7,588 bases of DNA from Verrucomicrobia bacterium UBA3761 (GTDB taxonomy: Bacteria; Verrucomicrobiota; Kiritimatiellia; RFP12; UBA1067): NCBI GenBank assembly GCA_002371135.1, contig DFGB01000076.1:30158-37745 (forward strand), written 5' to 3'. The position numbers were made by a program, and so were the translations under genes. This document shows, one piece after another, positions 1 through 6,895 of this stretch; within the stretch, counting starts at the first letter, position 1, and every line of letters starts with the position of its first letter. Below the pieces are notes generated by a model. The model searched no databases. It had not been told where the DNA came from and saw only the letters and a list, made by a program, of their open reading frames with translations.

Positions 1-27
1 GCTGAAGCCGCACCTCCTTGGCGTCAT
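1..27 (-). CDS. Possible start of a prepilin-like protein, cut by the window edge
   Basis: An ATG at 27-25 opens nine codons that run off the window and read MTPRRCGFS. Two arginines followed by G-F-S is how many type IV pilins and type II secretion pseudopilins begin. In those families prepilin peptidase cuts between G and F, and the hydrophobic helix follows with L-[IV]-E. That helix would lie outside the window, so the assignment rests on nine residues. The ATG is 12 nt after the TAA of the giant exported-protein gene, close enough for translational coupling, but no Shine-Dalgarno precedes it. An AAGGAGGTG at 19-11 lies inside these codons and could instead be the ribosome binding site of a gene starting just beyond the edge. 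Which alternative holds cannot be decided here. Confidence 0.35.
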
Positions 28-39
28 CCGAGCGCGGGT

Positions 40-3000
40 TTACCGCACCCGGATGAAGAACGGGTAGGCGCCGTAGCGGAAGACCATGTATTCCTCGTTG
101 TAGATGATGCGATGGGAGACGCTCCAGTTGTCGACTTTCGTAGTGATGGCGGCGAGGAATTTCGCGTTCGCCTCGCCGTCCTCCCAGATGCCGACCGGGA
201 TTGCGACGCGCGGGATGGCCTTCACGCCGGAGGGGAAGTCGAACTTGATATCCTCGAACTCCGCAGGATCGGAGCCGGTGAGAATAAGCGTATCGGAGGC
301 GGAGGCGTCGAGGAAATACGTCGTGCCGCGGGCGGCGGGGATTTCAAGTTCGCCCGTCACGACGACCCTGCCGTCCGCCGTCCTAAGTATGCCGTTGTGG
401 ATGTAGCCCGCGCCGGTGAACGATTTGACGGTCTGCGTCATGCCGCCAAGGTCGAGCTCGACATCGGCCGACGCCATCGTCAACGCCGAGGCGGCCGGCA
501 GGATCTGGTGCTCGGTCGCATCGTCGCATCCCCACTTCTGCATGAGATACGCCTCGACCGCGGCGCGGACTTCAGGCGATACGTAGTCCTTGAAACCGAC
601 CGCCTGCGCTATCGCGCCTTGGAAGCCGTTGCCATTGCACCCGAGCGCATCGTTGCGCTGGTTGGAGCACGGATACTCCTGGACGAGCGAGACGACAGTC
701 TTCTTGTTTGCAGTCGCCGTGCGATCGCCATACCCGCCGTCGACATACAAATGCCTGGAGACGTCATTTGCATAACTTTGCGCAGACCATGCACCCGAGG
801 CGACTTGTATGTAGTCGCCGGCGGAACTATAGCAATGCAGGAATTGCCTTGTGCTGACATCTGGCGTCTGGCACACGGTTATCGTCGACCACGCTCTCTT
901 GTCCTTGGGGGAGCTGTAATCGGGTTGGTAGACCGTTGTCGAAGAGAACTTCATCGCCGTCCTGCCGTCGAAATAATCGGTGGTGAGTTGGGCATATGGC
1001 GTCGTCTTGCACGTCCAGGGCCACTGCCAGCCATACGGAGTCGGGATGCGGGAGACGCTTGAATCGGTCATCGTCCAGCCGTCGGCGGTCGCCCTCGAGG
1101 CGTCGATATCGTATGCGACGAGGTCGGAGTAGTCATAGGGCGCCACCTTGAGCGTGCCCTTGTCGATGTGGATGTCGCCGGTGAAGGAGTTGGGGCCCTG
1201 GAGGACGAGCGTTCCCTCGCCGTCCTTGACGAGGCCCATCGCGCCGGTGAAGGTGCCGTAGAACGAGCTTTCTTTGTTCTTGGCGATGGTAATGGTCTGG
1301 GCGGCGCCGGAGCTTATCGTGCCCGCGCCGTCGAGGGCGGTCAAGCCGAGGTCGTTGTTCGCGGTGATGCGCTCGGAGTAATACGGGTGCGACTTGGCAA
1401 TCGCGATGGTGGCGTTCGTGGGGGTCATGGCGACGCCGGTGACGCCGATCATGGAGCCCGTGACGTCGAGCGAGCCGGAGCCGGAGACGGAGAGCGCGCC
1501 CGGATATTGGATCGTCATCGAGCCGAGGACGTTGAGGGCGCAATCGGCCGAATACGTGAAGCCGGTTTTATCTGGGTCGCCGGTATCGACGAGCAGGCTC
1601 GCGACACTGACATCGTTCGTGAGCGTGAAGCCGGGCGCAACGTCCGTGAACATGACGGTATCGGAAGATTCCGGCACGGTGTTGTCGCTCCAGTTGCCGG
1701 GGTTGTTCCAATCGGGATCGGCGACTTTGATTTCAGCTTCCGTATCTTCGACGCGCACGGTCTTCTTGCCATTGCCGGTCCACCGCCTGATGCCGCCCGT
1801 GCCGCTCATGATCAGCACGGAGGAATCGCTTACATCGACGGTAATGCCCGCCTTCGCGTTGACGACCTTGATATTGTCGGTGGTGAACGGGACGGAGCCG
1901 GCGACCTTGGGGGCGGCGAAGATGATGCCCGTGCCGTCATAGCCGCCGAGGTCGAGCTGGAGGATGCCGTTCGCGCCGAGCGCGAGGCCGCTTGCAGAAG
2001 TGCCGACGGGGAGCGTGAGCGAGCCTTCCTCGACGAAGATCGGGCCGGAGAACTTCGGCACCGCGGTCAGCACGAGCGTGCCGGCGCCCTTCTTCCTGAG
2101 GCCGCCCGAGTTCGTGGCCGAAATGGAGTTCGTGAGAGTGATCGTCTCGCCGTTCGTATCGAAACCGATCGGCGCGGTGGAATTGACGATGAACGCGGAG
2201 ACGTCTGGCGAAACATCGCTATTGTTCTCCTTGTAGACGGGAGTGCGCAAGTAGCCGCCTTCGCCGGTGAAGGTGATTGTGCCGAGCGCGCGGGACGAGG
2301 TGTCGTCGATGTAGCCATGCGGCAGCAAGACGGTGCCCTTCGCGATTTCGAGCGACTCTACCTTCGTGTGGGCGTAGTTGTTGTTGCCGCTCGTGCCGTA
2401 GACGAGAGTCAGGAGGTTGCCGCCGACCTTGCGGATGGTGTAGCCGGTGTAAGAAGCCGTAATGTGGCAGTAGGGGGCGAGAGAGCTCGCCACATCGTCG
2501 CGCGCGCCGATTTCAACAAGCGTTCCGCGCGAACGCCACATCGTGCCCGTGAACGCGCCAAAATATTTGCAGGCGCCGTCGCCGGACGGGAACAGGTCGT
2601 CGGTGGATTTGCTCGTGTAGGTGTCGATCTTCCACACGGCGTTGGAACTCGACGAAATCCACGAATCCATGTAGGTGGCGTCGCGGGTGCCGTAATTCGT
2701 GGTCTGGAACGTTCCGGCGAAGTTCTGGTTGTCGCCGTAGAATCTGGCGCCGGTGTAGTTCTGGCCGGCGTGGTTGGCGATGAGCGTGCCGCTACCTGTG
2801 AGAGAGCCGTGGAATTCGACGCGATGACCGGAGTTGCAAGCGGCGTAGTTCGTCGTGTCCGCGACCACTTCGACGTCGCAGTTGACGACGAGCGGCTGAC
2901 CTGTGGAGCCGATCCAGCCGCCTGCAAGGCGCAGCACGCCTGCGCCCGTGATTTCATACGGACGCAGGTAGGCGCCGGAGTTCTCGCTCTGGAGCGTGAG

Positions 3001-5817
3001 GCTCGCGTCCGCGGCGATGTTCACCTGGTAGGCGTAGGCGTGGGACTTGACGACGACCGAGGCGGTGTTCGTAAAGTAGACGATGTCGACGCAACTAGCG
3101 CGCGGCGCTTCGGCCGCGGAGCCGTCCGCAAGGCGCCAGTTCGCATCGTCATCCCAGTAGCCGCCTTCCGGGCCGACCCAGTAGAGCCCGCGCCCGGCGT
3201 AGCTGAGGTAGTAGCCGTCTTCGCCAAGCGTCGTGCTGCCGGAATACGTTGCACCGCCGACATAGATGTTGAGCGGCGAGGCGTAGACGTTGCGGTAGTT
3301 CTCCTGGGTGGAGACGGAGAAGAGCTTGTCGCCCTCGACCGGCACGGCATCCATCACGACTCCGGCGACGTTCACGATGCCCTTCGAGGCGAGCCCCGCG
3401 AGCGTGCCCGTGTAATCCTCCAATTTTGTGATCGTCACCGCCATGGAACCGCCAAGCCCTGCAGGGGCGACGGTCAGGTTGCCGGTGCCGGAGACGGTGC
3501 CGAGGGTGTAAGTGGTGCCGGAAGAGCCGTTGTCGAGCGTCACGTCGCCATCTAGGTAGACGCGGGCGGCGACGGCGGTATTGTCGCCGAAGTAATGCGA
3601 GCCGCCGTTGCTGGAAAGGCCCTCGAAGCGGATGACAGAGTTCGCATTGCCCATGCGCGCGGGCCAGACGGCGGTAACGGACGTCGCCTCTTGCGCGGAA
3701 AGGACGACCGTGCCGGTCCAGAGGGAGGTGTCGGAAACCGCAGTGCCGAACGAAGACGAAGCGTAGTATGGCGCGAGCATCCTGACCGTTCCGGCACCGA
3801 CAAGCTTCGAGAGCGTCCACGCGCCGCCCATGCCAACCTCGACGCCTTCCTTGATGCGGACGGCAGCGGAGCGGACGCCTTCGGCCCGGTCATCTTTGTC
3901 TTCGGAGTTCGGCGCATCGTAGCCGAGCCAGACGGTCTTGCCGGAGAGCGAGAACACGCCCGCGAAATCCGCGCACTTCTGCGCCACGAAAAGCGTGCCG
4001 CCCGTCCCGTTCGCTGCGAGCGTTCCCGTGCCCTTCAATTCCGGCGTGAAGAAGTAAGACCACGCGCCGCTGGAATTGAACGAATAGCCGTTCGTGAGAT
4101 TGAGGGCGGAGGAATAGCCGCCGTTTTCAAGTTCGATCGCATACGGCACGGCGATCTGCGCCTTTGCGAAGCGGCCGGAGCAGCCGGAGAGGCGGAGCGT
4201 AGAGAGGCTGTTGCCGTAGGAGGAGGACGAGGGGTTCCAATCCGTGAACGCGAGAGCGCGAATCCAGACCGTGCCGGACCACGTCGAGCCGTCGGCGTAG
4301 CTCGCGAGCGAATCCGGCGCGACACCGGTATACGCAATCACGCCCGCGCCGGAGATGGAATCGTTCTTGACGTAAAGCGGCGAGTTGGGGTTGGTGAGCG
4401 TCATCCCGTCCGGCAGAACCACCGTCGCACCCGCGCCGATTTGGAGCGAGGTTGCAGTGACCTTGCCGGAACCTGCGATATTGAGCGTTCCCGTGCCGGT
4501 GACGGTCAGCGCGCCGATCGTCACGGCCTTTGTTATATTGATCGTCGCCTCGCCGTCGAGCGTGATCGTGCAATTCGCGCCGGCGGTGAAGATGTTGTCG
4601 TTCATCGCCTCGGAGTGGTAGTAGTAGTATTCAACCTGTCCCGAAGAGAGCGTGCGCGTGGCGGTGTCCGTTCCGGCGGCAATCTTGGCGCCGGAAGGAA
4701 GCACGACTGTGCCGCATCCCTGAGGAACGGTGATCGTGCCGGTGAAAGACGACATCACGTCGAACGTGAGCGTCCCCGTGCCGGCCTTGGTTATGGACCC
4801 GGTGCAGGTGATGGCCCTTGCCCCCATGTTCACTGAATTGGCGCCGGTATCGATTGTCGCGCCTGCAGAACCGATATTCACCGTCATCGAGTCTGGATAC
4901 TGGGTATCAAGGACGCCGTAATGGGTCGTCCCGTTCAAGATACGCCCAAGTATTTTAAGCGTGCCACCATTGATATTGAGTTCGCATTCGGCGTCGGAGT
5001 CGTGGCGGATATGCCAGACTGAGAGCGTTCCGCCGGCGTTGACGTTGATTGTCGCCCTGCACGCGCCGCCGGAACTCATCTTCAGCCAGCGGTCCGAGGT
5101 CGCCGTGCCGCAAGAAAGGACACCGCCATCGTTGATGTTGATTGTAGTCTGGCTCGTTGCATTTCCCGATGCGCCGATTGCAATATCTCCATCGACGGTA
5201 AATACCGCGTTGGTGATGTTGATTGTGGCCTGGGCGCCATTGCCGCTTGTGAGATAAAGAGCGGTAGTGCCATTCACGTTCTCCGTCCCATTCCAATACG
5301 CCGTACCGGCGAGCGAAATTGTGCCGCCTTCAAGGTCGAGAGCAAGTTTCGCATTGTCGCCTGTCGCCCAACTGGAATTGAAATATTTTGATGTATATTT
5401 GCCGCCGGTGATTTTGACAGCCGAAACGTCGTTTGCGGCAGTCGACAAGTGTATGCCCCAATATGCCTCGAAACCATAATCGTCACTATCAGAAGCAAGT
5501 GTTACAGGGTTTGCGAGGTCGCCGGTATAGAACCAAACATTCCATACGCGATCGTCCCATATGTTCATCTGCACCGTCTTGCCGGCCGAAGCAGCGTCAA
5601 AGCGCAAATTCTTGCCAAGCGCGTCCGTCGCCCAATCGTAAATAGACGTGTAGCCGGAAAGATCGCCGTCGCTCGTCCAGTTTGCGGGATTGGAATATGC
5701 CGTGCCGTTGCCACCGCTCCATACAAGGTCGGAGCCAGCCTGCGCGGTGGCGGCGAAACCTGCGGCGCACGCTAGCGCAAGCGCACTGTACACGGTGCGC
5801 ATAGACTCTCTTTTCAT
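40..5817 (-). CDS. Giant exported PATR-repeat protein with LamG-like domain, no translocator barrel
   Basis: This 1925-residue protein is probably a surface or secreted adhesin-like protein, but its ligand and function are unknown. The ATG at 5817 is chosen because AGGAGG sits 6 nt upstream and a typical signal peptide follows: basic MKRESMR, a hydrophobic stretch to about residue 24, and a likely cut after AQA (27). The mature part is Gly/Ser/Thr/Ala-rich beta repeat. Autotransporter-associated repeats of the KxGxGTLxL...F(T/S)G...GTL type occur at about 341-379, 1239-1270 and 1528-1558. Looser copies lie near 435-475, 590-630 and 1003 onward. A TINxN ladder spans about 198-285. W...NW module heads occur at 33-47, 880-894 and 1346-1376. 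A LamG-like (concanavalin-fold) region covers about 1569-1763, ending in AYLMQKWG, followed by one more repeat-like stretch. The C-terminus (FFIRVR) shows no autotransporter barrel, PEP-CTERM, LPXTG or T9SS-type domain, so export beyond Sec and any anchoring are unexplained. It has its own promoter. Confidence 0.93.
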   Translation of the reverse strand: MKRESMRTVYSALALACAAGFAATAQAGSDLVWSGGNGTAYSNPANWTSDGDLSGYTSIYDWATDALGKNLRFDAASAGKTVQMNIWDDRVWNVWFYTGDLANPVTLASDSDDYGFEAYWGIHLSTAANDVSAVKITGGKYTSKYFNSSWATGDNAKLALDLEGGTISLAGTAYWNGTENVNGTTALYLTSGNGAQATINITNAVFTVDGDIAIGASGNATSQTTININDGGVLSCGTATSDRWLKMSSGGACRATINVNAGGTLSVWHIRHDSDAECELNINGGTLKILGRILNGTTHYGVLDTQYPDSMTVNIGSAGATIDTGANSVNMGARAITCTGSITKAGTGTLTFDVMSSFTGTITVPQGCGTVVLPSGAKIAAGTDTATRTLSSGQVEYYYYHSEAMNDNIFTAGANCTITLDGEATINITKAVTIGALTVTGTGTLNIAGSGKVTATSLQIGAGATVVLPDGMTLTNPNSPLYVKNDSISGAGVIAYTGVAPDSLASYADGSTWSGTVWIRALAFTDWNPSSSSYGNSLSTLRLSGCSGRFAKAQIAVPYAIELENGGYSSALNLTNGYSFNSSGAWSYFFTPELKGTGTLAANGTGGTLFVAQKCADFAGVFSLSGKTVWLGYDAPNSEDKDDRAEGVRSAAVRIKEGVEVGMGGAWTLSKLVGAGTVRMLAPYYASSSFGTAVSDTSLWTGTVVLSAQEATSVTAVWPARMGNANSVIRFEGLSSNGGSHYFGDNTAVAARVYLDGDVTLDNGSSGTTYTLGTVSGTGNLTVAPAGLGGSMAVTITKLEDYTGTLAGLASKGIVNVAGVVMDAVPVEGDKLFSVSTQENYRNVYASPLNIYVGGATYSGSTTLGEDGYYLSYAGRGLYWVGPEGGYWDDDANWRLADGSAAEAPRASCVDIVYFTNTASVVVKSHAYAYQVNIAADASLTLQSENSGAYLRPYEITGAGVLRLAGGWIGSTGQPLVVNCDVEVVADTTNYAACNSGHRVEFHGSLTGSGTLIANHAGQNYTGARFYGDNQNFAGTFQTTNYGTRDATYMDSWISSSSNAVWKIDTYTSKSTDDLFPSGDGACKYFGAFTGTMWRSRGTLVEIGARDDVASSLAPYCHITASYTGYTIRKVGGNLLTLVYGTSGNNNYAHTKVESLEIAKGTVLLPHGYIDDTSSRALGTITFTGEGGYLRTPVYKENNSDVSPDVSAFIVNSTAPIGFDTNGETITLTNSISATNSGGLRKKGAGTLVLTAVPKFSGPIFVEEGSLTLPVGTSASGLALGANGILQLDLGGYDGTGIIFAAPKVAGSVPFTTDNIKVVNAKAGITVDVSDSSVLIMSGTGGIRRWTGNGKKTVRVEDTEAEIKVADPDWNNPGNWSDNTVPESSDTVMFTDVAPGFTLTNDVSVASLLVDTGDPDKTGFTYSADCALNVLGSMTIQYPGALSVSGSGSLDVTGSMIGVTGVAMTPTNATIAIAKSHPYYSERITANNDLGLTALDGAGTISSGAAQTITIAKNKESSFYGTFTGAMGLVKDGEGTLVLQGPNSFTGDIHIDKGTLKVAPYDYSDLVAYDIDASRATADGWTMTDSSVSRIPTPYGWQWPWTCKTTPYAQLTTDYFDGRTAMKFSSTTVYQPDYSSPKDKRAWSTITVCQTPDVSTRQFLHCYSSAGDYIQVASGAWSAQSYANDVSRHLYVDGGYGDRTATANKKTVVSLVQEYPCSNQRNDALGCNGNGFQGAIAQAVGFKDYVSPEVRAAVEAYLMQKWGCDDATEHQILPAASALTMASADVELDLGGMTQTVKSFTGAGYIHNGILRTADGRVVVTGELEIPAARGTTYFLDASASDTLILTGSDPAEFEDIKFDFPSGVKAIPRVAIPVGIWEDGEANAKFLAAITTKVDNWSVSHRIIYNEEYMVFRYGAYPFFIRVR

Positions 5818-5823
5818 ATCGTC

Positions 5824-5829
5824 CCTCCT
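5824..5829 (-). promoter_or_regulatory. Ribosome binding site of the giant exported-protein gene
   Basis: AGGAGG on the minus strand, 6 nt before the ATG at 5817. This strong site settles the start. The open frame reaches back to a TTG at 5880 but has no comparable site there, and the signal peptide begins at 5817. A second in-frame ATG five codons later has a poorer site. Confidence 0.87.
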
Positions 5830-5847
5830 ATCCTCTGGGTGGGTTGA

Positions 5848-5907
5848 AATATCCTTAAATCGTGCGAGGGCGTTTTGCAATAGTGCATCCGCCAGTTTAC
5901 GGATATT
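5848..5907 (-). other. Nested dyad symmetry over the -10 element and early leader
   Basis: Three inverted repeats are nested here. The outer arms 5848-5859 and 5896-5907 pair at 11 of 12 positions. The middle arms are CGCC (5890-5893) and GGCG (5869-5872). The inner pair is TGCA/TGCA at 5876-5879 and 5884-5887, with a 4-nt loop. The predicted transcription start is near 5898, so the outer arm reaches into the -10 element and is only partly transcribed. The outer pair would therefore act as DNA (operator-like), while the middle and inner pairs could fold at the 5' end of the mRNA. No known riboswitch is recognised. The stems are short, so this may be chance. Confidence 0.4.
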
Positions 5908-5934
5908 ATCTCATTTTCGCGGGGCGGATGTCAA
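5905..5934 (-). promoter_or_regulatory. Sigma70-type promoter for the giant gene
   Basis: On the minus strand a perfect -35 TTGACA (5934-5929) is followed after 18 nt by GATAAT (5910-5905), five of six matches to the -10 consensus. Transcription would start near 5898, giving a leader of about 80 nt. It lies in the spacer between folB and the giant gene, so the giant gene is expected to be transcribed independently of the operon upstream. No sigma-factor preference for this lineage is shown by the sequence, so activity is inferred from the consensus match. Confidence 0.68.
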
Positions 5935-5935
5935 G

Positions 5936-5973
5936 TGCGGTGGTCGCCGCACCGACGCGTGGCGACCACCGCA
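5936..5973. repeat. Perfect 13-bp inverted repeat between folB and the giant-gene promoter
   Basis: The arms TGCGGTGGTCGCC (5936-5948) and GGCGACCACCGCA (5961-5973) are exact reverse complements around a 12-nt centre. It starts 45 nt after the folB stop and ends 1 nt from the -35 box of the giant gene. It could terminate folB transcription as a hairpin, but no run of T follows on either strand, so it is not a standard intrinsic terminator. Other possibilities are an operator next to the -35 box or a dispersed palindromic element, since a short repeat abuts it at 5974. The symmetry is certain; the role is not. Confidence 0.8.
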
Positions 5974-6003
5974 AGTAGGAAGTAGGGAGTAGAAGGTAGG
6001 AGA
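5974..6003. repeat. Short-period AGTAGG-type intergenic repeat
   Basis: The plus strand reads AGTAGGA, AGTAGGG, AGTAGAA, GGTAGGAG in succession, an imperfect 7-nt period with no protein-coding reading. It fills the gap between the folB stop and the palindrome at 5936-5973, and the two may form one intergenic element. Similar purine-rich short repeats are seen between genes in some environmental and gut bacterial genomes; its copy number here is unknown. Confidence 0.6.
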
Positions 6004-6018
6004 TAATGCGCTCTAGCG

Positions 6019-6369
6019 CTACGTCCGCGCGGTAGAATAGCGGGCGGTGGCAGAGGCGATGCCGGGAACGGCGCCAGTCTTGGTGACGGCGGCGGAGGCA
6101 CGGCGCACGTGCGGGAACGCGGCCGCCGCGTCGCAAGCGAGCTTCGCGGCGCACTCGAGCATCCTGCAACGGGCCGCGACGAGCGTCTCGCGGATGCGCT
6201 CTGCAAGCGCTACATAGTCGACCGTGTCTTCAAGGGCGTCCGTCCCGGCCGCGGTTTCGTCGATGACGAGCGCGACGTCGACCGTGACGCGCTGCGGCTT
6301 TTCGCGTTCGTGCGGCAGATCGCCGATTATGCAATCGACGGCGATATCGCGTATTTCAAGTTCCAGCAT
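6019..6369 (-). CDS. folB: Dihydroneopterin aldolase
   Basis: FolB cleaves 7,8-dihydroneopterin to 6-hydroxymethyl-7,8-dihydropterin and glycolaldehyde, a cytoplasmic step of folate synthesis. The 116 residues match the usual length of this small enzyme. Visible family features are the IIGDLPHERE segment (15-23; E21 matches the conserved substrate-site Glu), EDTVDY (47-52; Y52 the conserved Tyr), RMLE (69-72; E72 the pterin-anchoring Glu) and VTKTGAVPG (95-103; K97 the catalytic Lys). Mapping to characterised enzymes is by motif, not alignment. The ATG is supported by GAGGTGA just upstream. The gene starts inside the last codons of queH (14-nt overlap), so it is the last gene of a maf-queH-folB operon. 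No other folate gene is in the window. The C-terminus after VPGI is slightly divergent (ARYSTART). Confidence 0.9.
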   Translation of the reverse strand: MLELEIRDIAVDCIIGDLPHEREKPQRVTVDVALVIDETAAGTDALEDTVDYVALAERIRETLVAARCRMLECAAKLACDAAAAFPHVRRASAAVTKTGAVPGIASATARYSTART

Positions 6370-6895
6370 TTTCACCTCGCTTGCGTTTCGAGAATTCGCA
6401 GCCGCAGTAGTCCTGGCGGTAGAGGCCGAGTTCGGCGGCGCGGCGGACGGAGATTTTGAAGCCGTCCTTCTTTTTGAAATCCTCCTTGAGGAAATGCGGG
6501 TCGTCTGAGGCGGCGAAGACGACGGGGCTTGGTTTGTGGGGGCTGACGGTGAGGGAGGTCGCGAACGCATCGGCGCCGAGGCGTTCGCGCGCGGCGGCGG
6601 CGCGCGCGAGGTTGAAGCGGAAGCAGCGCTCGCAGCGCCGGCCCTTCTCGGGCTCGTCTTCAAAACCGCTGGCGACTTCCGCGAGCCAGCGCCCGTGGTC
6701 GTATTCGTCGACGATTATTTCCACGCCTTCGGCGGCGGCGAGTTTCTTCGCCGCTGCGAGGCGACGCTCGAATTCCTCGCGCGTATCGATGTTGGAATTG
6801 GAATAGAACATGACTACGCCGCGGCCGGCGGCCTTCAGGCGCGGGACGCAGGCGCTGGCGCAAGGTCCGCAACATGTATGCAGAAGGACCTTCAC
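6356..6895 (-). CDS. queH: Epoxyqueuosine reductase QueH (non-cobalamin type)
   Basis: QueH reduces epoxyqueuosine to queuosine at the wobble base of tRNAs for Asn, Asp, His and Tyr, replacing the cobalamin-dependent QueG. The 179-residue protein has the family's motifs in order: HTCCGPC (6-12), FYSNSNI (30-36; many members read YNPNI), RCERCF (87-92), FATSLTVSPHKP (111-122) and LYRQDYCGCEFS (158-169). The Cys pairs at 8/9, 88/91 and 164/166 are those expected for the iron-sulfur cluster and adjacent metal site, and all are intact. The GTG start at 6895 is chosen because it places MKVLLHTCC at the N-terminus, as in homologues, and gives a GTGA overlap with the maf stop. The frame is open further upstream, but that stretch is maf coding sequence. 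A G-rich run about 8 nt before the GTG may serve as binding site. It sits between maf and folB in an overlapping operon. No other queuosine gene is visible. Confidence 0.94.
   Translation of the reverse strand: MKVLLHTCCGPCASACVPRLKAAGRGVVMFYSNSNIDTREEFERRLAAAKKLAAAEGVEIIVDEYDHGRWLAEVASGFEDEPEKGRRCERCFRFNLARAAAARERLGADAFATSLTVSPHKPSPVVFAASDDPHFLKEDFKKKDGFKISVRRAAELGLYRQDYCGCEFSKRKRGENAGT
6372..6378 (-). promoter_or_regulatory. Ribosome binding site of folB inside the end of queH
   Basis: GAGGTGA on the minus strand ends 2 nt before the folB ATG (5 nt from the GAGG core). It lies in the last codons of queH, which fixes the folB start at 6369 and argues for coupled translation rather than a longer folB frame reaching upstream. 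Confidence 0.75.

Noticed and set aside
1168..4836. Long plus-strand open frames (about 795 and 413 codons at 1168-3555 and 3595-4836) antisense to the giant gene
   Set aside because: Their translations are dominated by Arg, Ala, Gly, Asp and Glu in irregular order with no motif. Such antisense frames are expected opposite a GC-rich, repeat-rich gene, while the minus-strand frame has a signal peptide, binding site and domains.
5767..5784. Possible lipoprotein signal at ALAC (residues 14-17) of the giant protein
   Set aside because: The -3 position is Ala rather than Leu/Val/Ile, the hydrophobic stretch before the Cys is short and continues well past it, and AQA at 25-27 is a good signal peptidase I site.
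5818..5880. Longer N-terminus for the giant protein, from a TTG at 5880
   Set aside because: It would put 21 polar residues before the signal peptide and ignore the AGGAGG 6 nt before the ATG at 5817.
5936..5973. Intrinsic terminator for folB
   Set aside because: The hairpin is strong, but no run of T follows on the minus strand (ACTTGACATCC) or on the plus strand.
6370..6663. N-terminal extension of folB to a start at 6663
   Set aside because: The extra 98 residues are low-complexity Arg/Ser/Ala sequence read out of frame within queH, while GAGGTGA and the family N-terminus point to the ATG at 6369.
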